NCBI GenBank assembly: GCA_003520545.1
Contig: DOUP01000017.1
Span: forward strand, 1 to 38,275
DNA from: Maritimibacter sp.
GTDB lineage: Bacteria > Pseudomonadota > Alphaproteobacteria > Rhodobacterales > Rhodobacteraceae
Length of the DNA: 38,275 bases
Reading direction: 5' to 3'
Shown here: positions 15,522-23,948 of the stretch, piece by piece
How the letters are laid out: each line of letters begins with the position of its first letter
Position numbering within the stretch: position 1 is the stretch's first letter
Translations under genes and position numbers: made by a program
Notes under the pieces: generated by a model
What the model was told of the DNA's origin: nothing
Database searches by the model: none
Seen by the model: only the letters and a program-made list of their open reading frames with translations

Positions 15522-15989
15522 TCAATCGGTGTGGTGCGGCGGTCCGAAGCGGGAAATGATCCGATTGCGGATCTGGTCCCGCGCCTGCCGGTAGGCGTCC
15601 AGTTTCTCGTCTCGCTTGGTGCCCAACCCGGTGGGATCCATGATTGGCCAATACTCCACTTCAAGGTGGTGATAGCGGGTCAGATCGAGAACCTTTCGCT
15701 GGCTCGCAGGCGACAGGGCAACAATCAAATCATAGGACGACAGATCGTCACCCCATTCCTGCATTTCGTCGAAACTCCGCACCCGGTGGTTCACAAGGGG
15801 CACGCCGATCTCGGCACAGACTGCAACCGCGAAACCATCCACGTCCAGCTCGTTCTTCACGCCTGCGGACTGCACGTAGGTCTCCGTGCCGTAGTATTTT
15901 TTCATCATGCCTTCCGCCATCGGCGAACGCACCGCGTTATGGTCGCAGCAAAACAAGACGGATTGAGGAAGCACCCCGCTCAAGATCAA
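15522..15989 (-). CDS. Low-molecular-weight protein-tyrosine-phosphatase family protein
   Basis: 155 aa. The P-loop VLFCCDHNAVRSPMAEG contains C15-x5-R21 followed by Ser, and MDPTG near the C-terminus supplies the general acid Asp. This matches the LMW-PTP/arsenate reductase fold. The alphaproteobacterial member in this cluster is often labelled ArsC, but no arsenic genes are nearby. The TTG start overlaps the UPF0262 stop (TTGA), so it is translationally coupled; a GTG five codons later is an alternative. Confidence 0.88.
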   Translation of the reverse strand: MILSGVLPQSVLFCCDHNAVRSPMAEGMMKKYYGTETYVQSAGVKNELDVDGFAVAVCAEIGVPLVNHRVRSFDEMQEWGDDLSSYDLIVALSPASQRKVLDLTRYHHLEVEYWPIMDPTGLGTKRDEKLDAYRQARDQIRNRIISRFGPPHHTD

Positions 15990-16462
15990 CCCCAGTGCAA
16001 AACGCAGATCAATGTGAACAGGCGGCGGGCGGTGTCGATGTCCAGCTCCGCCTTACCTTCGAGCCGCTCTTTGAGCACTCGCGCCCCTTCGTTGTGTATT
16101 CCGCGCCGCGCCATGTCGATCGCCTCGATCTGGGCGGGCGGAAGTTTCTTCACCGCGTCGAAATAGCTTTCGCAGATCTGGAAATAGTCTTTGACCACTT
16201 GCCGAAACGGGCCGAGCGACAGATGGAATTCCCCGGCCTTCTCCCCGGCTTCAGTATCAATGTCAAAGACCAGCCGCTTGTCGCGGATGCCGAGGTTCAA
16301 AGCATAAGGCCCCTCCGGCACGGCGCGCCCGTCGCGTCCGATCGGTGCGAAGCTATTGTCTTCCAACAGGTCGAAAATGGCGACCTTGCGCTCCTGCTCG
16401 ATTTCGGGCGTGGGCGCGGCCAGCCCGGTTTCGTCAATGTCGATTTTTGTGATGCGGTTCAT
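15986..16462 (-). CDS. UPF0262 family protein
   Basis: 158 aa from ATG 16462; the frame extends upstream but MNRITKIDIDE is the family start. Conserved segments are QERKVAIFDLLEDNSF, YALNLGIRDKRLVFDI and IEAIDMARRGIHNEGARVL. The function of the family is unknown; it is found in alphaproteobacteria between hisD and the LMW phosphatase, as here. It begins about 105 bp after hisD and overlaps the phosphatase gene by four bases. Confidence 0.92.
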   Translation of the reverse strand: MNRITKIDIDETGLAAPTPEIEQERKVAIFDLLEDNSFAPIGRDGRAVPEGPYALNLGIRDKRLVFDIDTEAGEKAGEFHLSLGPFRQVVKDYFQICESYFDAVKKLPPAQIEAIDMARRGIHNEGARVLKERLEGKAELDIDTARRLFTLICVLHWG

Positions 16463-16567
16463 GGGTCCTGTCCCGGTGGTCGGAACAGGGATAGCCCAAG
16501 GCATCCCGTGGGGCAATGAGAGGCGTCAGGCCCAGGGGTATCCGACAGGTGCGCCGACCAATCCGCG

Positions 16568-17869
16568 TCAGTCGTTCAGCTTATCGAGCCGTGCCCGAAC
16601 CGAAAGCCCATGCGCCTCAAGGCTCTCGGACCTGGCGAGCGTCTCGGCTGCGGGGCCTATGGCCTTCAAGGCTTCCGGCGTCATCTTGGACAACGTCGTG
16701 CGTTTCATGAAATCGAGCACCGAGAGCCCGGACGAGAACCGCGCGGACCTGGCGGTCGGCAGCACGTGGTTCGGCCCTCCGACGTAGTCGCCGATGGCTT
16801 CGGGCGTGTATTGCCCCAGGAAGATCGCCCCGGCGTGGGTGATCTTCTCCGACAGGCCGTCCGGGTCGGCGACACAGAGTTCAAGGTGTTCCGGGGCGAT
16901 CCGGTCCGAGAGCCGGGCGGCTTCGTCCAGGTCGCGCACGGTAATGACCGCGCCGTAATCTTTCCAACTGGCCCCGGCGATGGCGCGCCGTTCCAGCGTC
17001 TCAAGCCGGTTCTCCACCGCCTCGGCCACTTCGCGGCCAAAGCCCGCGTCGGTCGTGATCAGGATCGACTGCGCGCTTTCGTCGTGTTCCGCCTGGCTCA
17101 TCAAATCGAGCGCGAGGAAGTCGGCGTCGTTGTCCGCATCCGCGATGACGAGGATTTCCGACGGCCCCGCGATCATGTCGATCCCGACTTTTCCGAAAAC
17201 CCGACGCTTGGCCGCCGCGACAAAGGCATTGCCCGGCCCGGTGATCTTGTCGACCGGCGCGATCGTGTCCGTGCCGTAGGCCAGCGCCGCAATCGCTTGC
17301 GCCCCACCGATCCGGTAGACTTCGTCGACCTCCGCAATCCGGCAGGCCATCATGACGAGCGGGTTCACCACCCCGTCCGGGGTCGGCACCGTCACCACGA
17401 GGCGCCCGACGCCAGCGACCTTCGCAGGCACCGCGTTCATCAGGACAGACGACGGATAGGACGCCAGACCACCCGGCACGTAAAGCCCCGCCGCTGAAAC
17501 CGCCGACCAGCGCCAGCCCAGCGTCGCCCCGTCGGCATCGGTCCACATCTGATCTTCGGGCACTTGCCGAGCGTGATAGGCGCGAATGCGGTCTGCCGCC
17601 GTCTCCAGCGCGACCCGCTCCTCCTGCGAGACCTGCGCGCAATAGGCGTCGATCTCTTCCTCGGTCACGCGAAGATTTTCAGAGGTCAGGTCCAGACGGT
17701 CGAACTTCGTAGTCAGCTCCAGAACCGCCGCGTCACCCCGCGTCCGCACGTCCGCGATGATCCCGGCGACCGTGTCGTCCACGTCCGGGCTGTCTTCGCG
17801 TTTGGCGCCGAGAAGCGCGATGAAGGCTGCTTCGAAATCAGCGTCCTGGGTGTCGAGAAACTTGGGCAT
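16568..17869 (-). CDS. hisD: Histidinol dehydrogenase
   Basis: 433 aa from ATG 17869 with AGGAG upstream. It catalyses the last two steps of histidine synthesis, L-histidinol to L-histidine with two NAD+, with a catalytic zinc. Visible are YVPGGLASYPSSVLMNAVPA, GGAQAIAALAYGTDTI, DMIAGPSEILVIAD, SQAEHDESAQSIL (zinc/catalytic histidine) and the C-terminal NHVLPTARSARFSSGLSV. Length is normal. No other his gene is near; hisD in this cell-wall cluster is common in alphaproteobacteria. Confidence 0.97.
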   Translation of the reverse strand: MPKFLDTQDADFEAAFIALLGAKREDSPDVDDTVAGIIADVRTRGDAAVLELTTKFDRLDLTSENLRVTEEEIDAYCAQVSQEERVALETAADRIRAYHARQVPEDQMWTDADGATLGWRWSAVSAAGLYVPGGLASYPSSVLMNAVPAKVAGVGRLVVTVPTPDGVVNPLVMMACRIAEVDEVYRIGGAQAIAALAYGTDTIAPVDKITGPGNAFVAAAKRRVFGKVGIDMIAGPSEILVIADADNDADFLALDLMSQAEHDESAQSILITTDAGFGREVAEAVENRLETLERRAIAGASWKDYGAVITVRDLDEAARLSDRIAPEHLELCVADPDGLSEKITHAGAIFLGQYTPEAIGDYVGGPNHVLPTARSARFSSGLSVLDFMKRTTLSKMTPEALKAIGPAAETLARSESLEAHGLSVRARLDKLND

Positions 17870-17916
17870 GTCGGCTCTCCTGTCGGATCGCTCAATAGCG
17901 GCGGCGGCGCGCGGTC

Positions 17917-18381
17917 TCAAGCGTGAAGCGGTCGCACCATCAGCATGTCGCAGCCCGAGGCCAGAAGATCACGCCGGTCTGTCTCCGGCGAGAAACCCAG
18001 CCTTTCATAGACCCGGACCGCGGCCGCGTTGTTCTTGGAAACCTGCAACATCACTTCGGCATGGCTCTCAGGGATCGAGGAGAGCGTAGCCTGCATCAAC
18101 TCGGTCGCGATCCCCTGTCCCCGTGCCTCGGGCGCGATATAGACCCATGTGATCTCCGGCAGATCATGCGCGTTGCGATACCAGCCACAGGTGCCGATGA
18201 TCCGGCCCTCCTGCTCGGCGGCAAAGATATGCGCGTTGGCGAGAAGCGTGGCGAAAGACGCCACGGGGCGCGCTGCTACGTCGTCGTGTTTTTCCCAGAA
18301 GCTCTCGGGATGGGCAGCCAGCATTTCCAGACGCACCGTGCGAAAAGTGGCCGCGTCCCGAACGCCGAGCTGCCGGATCAC
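17917..18381 (-). CDS. GNAT family N-acetyltransferase
   Basis: 154 aa from a GTG at 18381 that overlaps the upstream stop as GTGA; the longer frame upstream is a shadow of the DUF2948 gene. The GNAT core is clear: TWVYIAPEARGQGIATELMQ contains motif A (R-G-Q-G-I-A), followed by NNAAAVRVYERLGFSPE (motif B). The substrate may be a small molecule or a protein N-terminus; nothing decides between them. It lies between DUF2948 and hisD with a 47-bp gap to the latter, and is probably a lineage-specific member of the operon. Confidence 0.88.
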   Translation of the reverse strand: MIRQLGVRDAATFRTVRLEMLAAHPESFWEKHDDVAARPVASFATLLANAHIFAAEQEGRIIGTCGWYRNAHDLPEITWVYIAPEARGQGIATELMQATLSSIPESHAEVMLQVSKNNAAAVRVYERLGFSPETDRRDLLASGCDMLMVRPLHA

Positions 18382-18857
18382 TCCGGATGCCCCGGCACTT
18401 TCTTGGACGGCGCCACGTAGGGGCGCGTCACATCTTGCAACCGCGCGTTGATGGTTTCCACATCCAGCGCAATCGCCCCATCGCCGGCCAGCGTCAAGGT
18501 AAGCCGCCCCGTGCCATCTTCGCCCGGCTCCCAAGCAATAGCCAAAAGCGACATTACGACGTCTTTGTCACGCTTCGAGACGCCCTGAGATTGAACTTTT
18601 TCAACATCCCCAAAGAGTAGCACAGATTGGACACGCTCGACCGGCCGCCCCCGTTTCGAGGCGTCCTGCGCGTCCTCCCAGCGGAACCGGTTGAGCAGAA
18701 GCGCGAACTCCCGCGCCTTCGGGTGCCAGGCCATTTCCGTCGCCGGGAACACCGCGTCCTGGGTCAGCGACGAGATCACTTCGAGATCGGCGGCATCCAC
18801 CGCCATCAGGCGAAGCGGCTTGCCGCCGCCATCTTCGAACCGTGCGTCTTCGTTCAT
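18378..18857 (-). CDS. DUF2948 family protein
   Basis: 159 aa. Conserved features of this alphaproteobacterial family are PLRLMAVDAADLEVISSLTQ followed by DAVFP, the segment with R-F-A/E-F-A-LLLNRFRWE, and RLTLTLAGDGAIALDVETIN. Function unknown; it is almost always directly downstream of murA. Its ATG overlaps the murA stop (ATGA), and its stop overlaps the start of the acetyltransferase. Confidence 0.92.
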   Translation of the reverse strand: MNEDARFEDGGGKPLRLMAVDAADLEVISSLTQDAVFPATEMAWHPKAREFALLLNRFRWEDAQDASKRGRPVERVQSVLLFGDVEKVQSQGVSKRDKDVVMSLLAIAWEPGEDGTGRLTLTLAGDGAIALDVETINARLQDVTRPYVAPSKKVPGHPE

Positions 18858-20119
18858 GCTTTCACCCGTTCAATCTGCGCACCAACACCGCGCAATTTTC
18901 GCACCACATGCTCATAGCCGCGATCAAGATGGTAGACACGGCTCACGACCGTCTCACCTTCTGCCGCCAACCCCGCAAGGATCAGCGAGATCGACGCGCG
19001 AAGGTCCGTCGCCATCACCGGTGCCCCGCGCAGCTTATCGACCCCCGTGACCGTGGCCATCCCGCCCTGAACCTCGATCTCCGCCCCCATGCGGGTGAGT
19101 TCCGGTGCGTGCATGAAACGGTTCTCGAAAATCGTCTCGTTGAGCTGGCTGGAGCCTTCCGCTGTGCAGAGCATCGCCATCATCTGTGCCTGCAGGTCGG
19201 TCGGGAAACCCGGGAAAGGCTCGGTCGTCACGTCGATGGCCTTGGGCCGCCCGTTGGTGTGCGTCACCTTCAGGCCGCGCTTGGTTTCCTCCACCTCGAT
19301 CCCCGCCTCGTTCAGCTTCCCCACGAAGCTCTCGACCAATTCCATGCGACCGCCAAGGCATTCCACCTCGCCGCCGGCAATTGCCGGGGCGAGCATGTAA
19401 GTGCCCAACTCGATCCGGTCGGCGACAACCTGGTGCGTCGCGCCGCCGAGCCGGTCCACGCCCTGGATTTCAATTCGGGAAGTGCCTTCGCCGTCGATCT
19501 CGGCGCCCATGGCCCGCAGGCAGCGCACCAGGTCCACGATCTCCGGTTCCCGCGCCGCATTGGTCAATACGGTCGTGCCCTTGGCCAGCGTCGCGGCCAT
19601 GACGATGTTCTCGGTCGCCCCGACAGAAGCGAAGTCCAAATCGATCTGGGCCCCCTTGAGACCCCCCGGCGCTTTCGCGTGCAGGTAACCCTCGCTCAAC
19701 TCGATCTCCGCGCCCAGTTTCTCCAACCCGAAGATATGCAGGTCCATTGGCCGCGCGCCGATGGCGCAGCCGCCGGGCAGAGATACTTCCGCATGACCCA
19801 TTCGCGCGATCAGCGGCCCAAGCACGAGGTTCGAGGCCCGCATCTTGCGCACGATATCGTAATCTGCCCGCGACGAGGTCAGGTCATGCGAGGACATGGC
19901 CAGGACCTGCCCATCTTGCAAGGATGTCGCCTCGGCACCCAGCGACTGCAACAAGGTCGTCATCGTCTTGATGTCCGACAAACGCGGCGCATTGGTCAGC
20001 GTCAGCGGCTCTTCGCTCAGAAGCGTCGCAGGCATCAACGCGAGGCAGGCATTCTTGGCCCCTGCGATGGGAATCTCGCCCTGAAGCGGCCCGCCGCCTG
20101 TCACCACAATCGAATCCAT
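18854..20119 (-). CDS. murA: UDP-N-acetylglucosamine 1-carboxyvinyltransferase
   Basis: 421 aa, the usual length. It transfers enolpyruvate from PEP to UDP-GlcNAc, the first committed step of peptidoglycan synthesis, in the cytoplasm. K22-N23 in GAKNACL bind substrate. C118 in LPGGCAIGARP is the fosfomycin-sensitive catalytic cysteine, so the enzyme should be sensitive to that drug in principle. Later motifs EPFPGFPTDLQAQ and DLRASISLILAGL are also present. It leads a tightly overlapping run with DUF2948 and the acetyltransferase. Confidence 0.97.
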   Translation of the reverse strand: MDSIVVTGGGPLQGEIPIAGAKNACLALMPATLLSEEPLTLTNAPRLSDIKTMTTLLQSLGAEATSLQDGQVLAMSSHDLTSSRADYDIVRKMRASNLVLGPLIARMGHAEVSLPGGCAIGARPMDLHIFGLEKLGAEIELSEGYLHAKAPGGLKGAQIDLDFASVGATENIVMAATLAKGTTVLTNAAREPEIVDLVRCLRAMGAEIDGEGTSRIEIQGVDRLGGATHQVVADRIELGTYMLAPAIAGGEVECLGGRMELVESFVGKLNEAGIEVEETKRGLKVTHTNGRPKAIDVTTEPFPGFPTDLQAQMMAMLCTAEGSSQLNETIFENRFMHAPELTRMGAEIEVQGGMATVTGVDKLRGAPVMATDLRASISLILAGLAAEGETVVSRVYHLDRGYEHVVRKLRGVGAQIERVKA

Positions 20120-20127
20120 TCGGTTCC

Positions 20128-20277
20128 CTACTCGTCCTCAGATTTGTTGTCCCCCGACGCTCTCGCACGTGCCTGTGCCTTGCGCCGGGCCATGTTCGCC
20201 TTCAACGCCACCTTCAGGCGATCTTCGCGCTTTTGCGCGGCCTGTTCCTTGGAAGACGAGGGTGTTTTCTGGCTCAT
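20128..20277 (-). CDS. 49-aa charged small protein upstream of murA
   Basis: ATG 20277 follows GAGGGAG closely, and the stop is 8 bp before the murA ATG. The protein begins MSQKTPSSSKEQAAQKRED, then LKVALKANMARRKAQARARA, and ends acidic (NKSEDE). It is highly basic in the middle and has no membrane segment. Small Lys/Arg/Ala-rich proteins of this type occur beside murA in the Roseobacter group as far as I recall; no function is known to me. It probably shares the murA promoter. Confidence 0.75.
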   Translation of the reverse strand: MSQKTPSSSKEQAAQKREDRLKVALKANMARRKAQARARASGDNKSEDE

Positions 20278-20364
20278 GGCTCCCTCTCTAACCTGTCACG
20301 AAAAAAGGGTCCAGATTGCGCTTGCACCCTCGGCGATTTGCGTCTAATCAGCCGCCCACGGTCC

Positions 20365-20439
<75 letters not shown>

Positions 20440-20616
20440 TTACTCTCCCAAATCGAATTTTTCAACGCGACAGGCACAAGAACGCCGGTCAACGGTCCGC
20501 GCGATGCAGCCGCTCTTTTCGCGTCCAACTTGCGCAACGCGTCCAGAATGCGGGGTTTTCGAAAGTGTGAACAATTATGGGTTGTATTTTTCGACGGCTC
20601 AACACCTATTTAGGGT

Positions 20617-21228
20617 ATGGGGCGGAATCAGATCATAGACGATGTTTTGGGCGAAATCAGCGCACGCGCGCCTGCCGGATACTTCATTGGGGTGCACATT
20701 CGGTTCGCCGGGCCACTCATGACCTTTCGCTCCTACAATAAAGCCTGGACCGACCATTATTCCCGCAACGGCTACGCGCTTCACGACCCCATGATCGCCT
20801 GGGGCGTATCGCGCACCGGGGCCGCGCGGTGGAGCGAGATAGACACCCCCGACCCGTTCGGGATCATGTCCGAAGCCGCCCAATTCGGGTTGGTCTACGG
20901 CCTGTGCATTTCCTGCGGCCCCACGACCTCTCGAACCGTCACCGGCATGTCGCGATCCGACCGAGAATACACCGACGAAGAAATCGCGACCCTGAACGGT
21001 CTCGTCGTCCGCCTCCATACCGAAACCGAACCTCCACACAATCTCACCATTGCCGAACAAGAGGCCCTGCGCATCGTTCGATCGGGAGACCGTAGCGCCG
21101 CCGGAGCGAGAACGCTCGGCATTTCGGAGAGCGCGCTGAAAGCCCGCCTCTCGACGGCGCGAAACAAGCTATTCGCCAGAACCACCGCCGAAGCAATCCA
21201 ACGCGCGAAGGATTACCGCCTCATCTGA
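20617..21228 (+). CDS. LuxR-type quorum-sensing transcriptional regulator
   Basis: 203 aa. The N-terminal autoinducer-binding domain keeps the acyl-homoserine-lactone pocket residues W44, Y48, D57-P58 and W72 (AWTDHYSRNGYALHDP...ARWSE). The C-terminal GerE-type HTH spans about 142-200 (NLTIAEQEALRIVRSGDRSA, then GISESALKARLSTARNKL). The recognition helix departs from the usual TVK.H. consensus. The ribosome-binding site is weak (AGGG close to the ATG). The AHL synthase follows 72 bp downstream on the same strand, so this is a complete luxR-luxI pair. No clear lux box was found. Confidence 0.93.
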   Translation: MGRNQIIDDVLGEISARAPAGYFIGVHIRFAGPLMTFRSYNKAWTDHYSRNGYALHDPMIAWGVSRTGAARWSEIDTPDPFGIMSEAAQFGLVYGLCISCGPTTSRTVTGMSRSDREYTDEEIATLNGLVVRLHTETEPPHNLTIAEQEALRIVRSGDRSAAGARTLGISESALKARLSTARNKLFARTTAEAIQRAKDYRLI

Positions 21229-21300
21229 GGGTGCGTTCGGACCCGTTTCGCGGTGGAGCTGTCGAATGGCTGCACGCAATCAGTAATGGAGGTTATTATT

Positions 21301-21888
21301 ATGCAGACCACGACACTTTCCTTTGCCAACATCCACAACCATGGCGAGCTCTTCGCAAATCTCCTTCGCGCAAGGCGGCAGTCGTTCATCGTTCAGAACA
21401 AGTGGGATCTGCCCGAAGCGCTTGGGATGGAATACGACCAGTACGACACGCCCGCGAGCCGCTGGGTCGCCGTGCACCACTTCGGCCAAGTCTTCGCGGG
21501 CATTCGGCTCACCCCCACCACGGCCCGCTGCGGGATCTACACCTACATGATCCGCGACGCGCAATTGGGACTTCTGGAGTCGATCCCGCAAGACTTGCTT
21601 TACGCCGAAGCGCCCGTCGACGACCACATCTGGGAAAGCTCACGCGTGTTCGTCGCCCATGACACGCCGCAAAAGATACGGCGGCTGGTCCACGCGCACC
21701 TGATAACGGAGATGACCAAGGCGGCCCGCGAGCTCGGCGCGGTGCGGGTCCTCGGTCTCATTCCCGCCAACTGGCCGCGATGGGCGCGCCGCTGCGGGTT
21801 GGAGGCAGAGGCGGCCGGTCGGGTCATGACCATCGACGGTGTCGACAACCAGGTGGTGTCGATCAACCTGGCCGACAAACTTCACTGA
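21301..21888 (+). CDS. Acyl-homoserine-lactone synthase (LuxI family)
   Basis: 195 aa from ATG 21301 with GGAGG 8 nt upstream; the frame begins earlier but has no signal. It joins S-adenosylmethionine and an acyl-ACP into an AHL signal. Family-invariant positions are present: Arg-25/26 and F29 (ARRQSF), W35, D46 and D49 (EYDQYDTP), R69 (GIRLTPTT), and E112/R115 (WESSRVF). Acyl-chain length cannot be read reliably. It is cotranscribed with luxR and ends 40 bp before a strong terminator. Confidence 0.93.
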   Translation: MQTTTLSFANIHNHGELFANLLRARRQSFIVQNKWDLPEALGMEYDQYDTPASRWVAVHHFGQVFAGIRLTPTTARCGIYTYMIRDAQLGLLESIPQDLLYAEAPVDDHIWESSRVFVAHDTPQKIRRLVHAHLITEMTKAARELGAVRVLGLIPANWPRWARRCGLEAEAAGRVMTIDGVDNQVVSINLADKLH

Positions 21889-21927
21889 CCGGGAAACGCC
21901 AACGGGGGATGGCACCTGCTGCTTGCA

Positions 21928-21956
21928 AAACGGCCCGGCAATTTGCCGGGCCGTTT
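21928..21956. terminator. Bidirectional terminator between luxI and the acyl-CoA synthetase gene
   Basis: AAACGGCCCGGCA and TGCCGGGCCGTTT form a 13-bp perfect stem with a three-base loop (ATT). It has A-rich and T-rich flanks on either side, so it can stop transcripts from both converging genes. Confidence 0.85.
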
Positions 21957-21974
21957 CGCATTCGGACGATGGGA

Positions 21975-23867
21975 TTAGACCCAGTCGAAGGGTCGGGTGA
22001 AGTTCCCCAGGACGTGCTCGACCTTCTCACGATCCTCCCCCCTGGCCTCGACCTGCGCCACGAGACCACGCTTCTTGTCTTCAACCACGCCGACCACCTC
22101 GGCGGTCAGGCCTTCTTTCTCGAGCGCCTCGTTGTAGACCCGCAAGATTGCAGATTTCCGCAGATCGGGTTTGAACACCTTGCCAACACCCGTTTTCGGG
22201 ATCTCATCCATGATCTCGATGTATTTCGGCACGGCCGCGCGCTCCGAAATGTGCTCGCGTGCGTAGTCCATCAGCTCTTTCTCGGACACCGTCGCACCCT
22301 CGACAAGCTCGACAAAGGCACAGGGCAACTCGCCCGCCACCGGGTCCGGCTGGCCGATCGCGCCGACCACGGCCACCGCATCGTGCCCCGCCAGCGCCTC
22401 TTCGATCTCCGCCGGGTCGATATTGTGACCACCGCGGATGATGATGTCCTTGGCCCGACCCGTGATCCACAGGTAACCGTCTTCATCAATCCGCCCCAGG
22501 TCACCGGTGCGCATGAAGCCGTCCTTTGTGAACATGCCGCGGTTCTTGGCCTCCTCGGTGTAGGTATGCCCCACGAAGACACCGGGGTTCGAGACGCAGA
22601 TCTCTCCCACTTCCTCGACGCCACACTCCTTCTGCACGTTGCCATCCGCATCGCACTCAAGGATCCTGACATCAGTATAGGGAAAGGGGATGCCGACGGA
22701 CCCGATTTTCTTCACGCCATCCGTCGGGTTGCAGGAGACGAGACACGTGGCTTCGGTCAGACCGTAACCCTCGACGATCTTCACGTCGGTCGCTTTTTCA
22801 AACCGATTGTACAGCTCGACCGGCAAGGGCGACGAGCCTGAGAAGGCCACTTTCAGAGACGAAACGTCCGCATCCACCTTGCGCTGCATCAGTGCGGAAA
22901 TCGCCGTCGGCACGGTGATGACGAAGGTCACGCCATACCGCTCGATCAGTTTCCAGAAGTTGTCGAACACGCCATCTCCGCGATAGCCCGCAGGCGTCGG
23001 GAACACGACATGCGAGCCAGCGGTCAACACCGCCATGAACACGACGTGCACCGCGAAGACGTGGAACAGCGGCAGCGGACAGATCAGAACGTCCGTCTCG
23101 TCGAAGAGCAGGTTCGCCCCGAGCCAGCCATTGTAAATGATGCCGGAAAACTTGTGCTGCGCGACCTTGGGCATGCCCGTGGTGCCGCCCGTGTGGAAAT
23201 AGGCCGCGACACGGTCTACCTTTTCATCCTCGAAGGTCAGCGTCTTGGGCTGTCCGGCGATTGCCTTGTTGAAGCTCTGAATCTTGGCCGAATGCTCAAC
23301 CTTGACCTTGGGCCGGATCAGCGGAACGATCCACGACTTCGGCGGCGTCAGATAGCGGTTCAGGTCGACTTCCAGAACATGTTTCACATCGGGCGCATCC
23401 TTGAGCGCCTCGTGCACCTTGTCAGCGACATCCGTCTTTGGAAAACCACGCAGGGTGACGACGACCTTTGCCCCCGTCTGACGCAGGATCGACGCGATCT
23501 GTTCCGGCTCCAGCAGGGGGTTGATCGGCGCAACGATCCCCGCCGTCATACCACCCAACAGGGTGATGACCGTTTCGTTCGCGTTCGGCAACACGTAGGC
23601 GACCACATCATCCTGGCCGACACCCAGCGACCGAAACAGGTTCGCGGCCTGGACCGACTTGTCATGCAGCGCCTGCCAGGTGAGTGTTTCGGCCTTGTCC
23701 TTCGGCCCGCTCTCGATCTGGAAAGAGATCGCGTTGCGGCTCCCGAACTTGCCGGTGGTCGATGCGAGAACATCGTAAACCGTCGTCGGCAGGTTGCGCT
23801 GATCCCAAGGCTTTTCGTTTTCAATGTCGTTGCGCGCTTCAAGCGAACTGAATTCGTATCGTCCCAT
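21975..23867 (-). CDS. AMP-binding acyl-CoA synthetase
   Basis: 630 aa from ATG 23867, preceded by GGGAGGAC. It activates a carboxylic acid through an acyl-adenylate and transfers it to CoA. Motifs are the P-loop AYFHTGGTTGMPKVA, GYGLTEATC, TGDLGRIDEDGYLWITGRAK and GGHNIDPAEIEEAL. The lysine in TGVGKVFKPDLRK is the expected catalytic residue. Substrate is undetermined; the length and the VRPKVKVEHSAKIQ-type insert resemble medium/long-chain members. It converges on luxI and lies 81 bp after the ABC exporter gene on the same strand. Confidence 0.92.
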   Translation of the reverse strand: MGRYEFSSLEARNDIENEKPWDQRNLPTTVYDVLASTTGKFGSRNAISFQIESGPKDKAETLTWQALHDKSVQAANLFRSLGVGQDDVVAYVLPNANETVITLLGGMTAGIVAPINPLLEPEQIASILRQTGAKVVVTLRGFPKTDVADKVHEALKDAPDVKHVLEVDLNRYLTPPKSWIVPLIRPKVKVEHSAKIQSFNKAIAGQPKTLTFEDEKVDRVAAYFHTGGTTGMPKVAQHKFSGIIYNGWLGANLLFDETDVLICPLPLFHVFAVHVVFMAVLTAGSHVVFPTPAGYRGDGVFDNFWKLIERYGVTFVITVPTAISALMQRKVDADVSSLKVAFSGSSPLPVELYNRFEKATDVKIVEGYGLTEATCLVSCNPTDGVKKIGSVGIPFPYTDVRILECDADGNVQKECGVEEVGEICVSNPGVFVGHTYTEEAKNRGMFTKDGFMRTGDLGRIDEDGYLWITGRAKDIIIRGGHNIDPAEIEEALAGHDAVAVVGAIGQPDPVAGELPCAFVELVEGATVSEKELMDYAREHISERAAVPKYIEIMDEIPKTGVGKVFKPDLRKSAILRVYNEALEKEGLTAEVVGVVEDKKRGLVAQVEARGEDREKVEHVLGNFTRPFDWV

Positions 23868-23948
23868 GTGTCCTCCCAGACGGTCGAGTGGTTGACCCAC
23901 ACGTAAAACATTGGGCTTTTCGACCGGCTCCGCAAGGGTGACGAAGGG

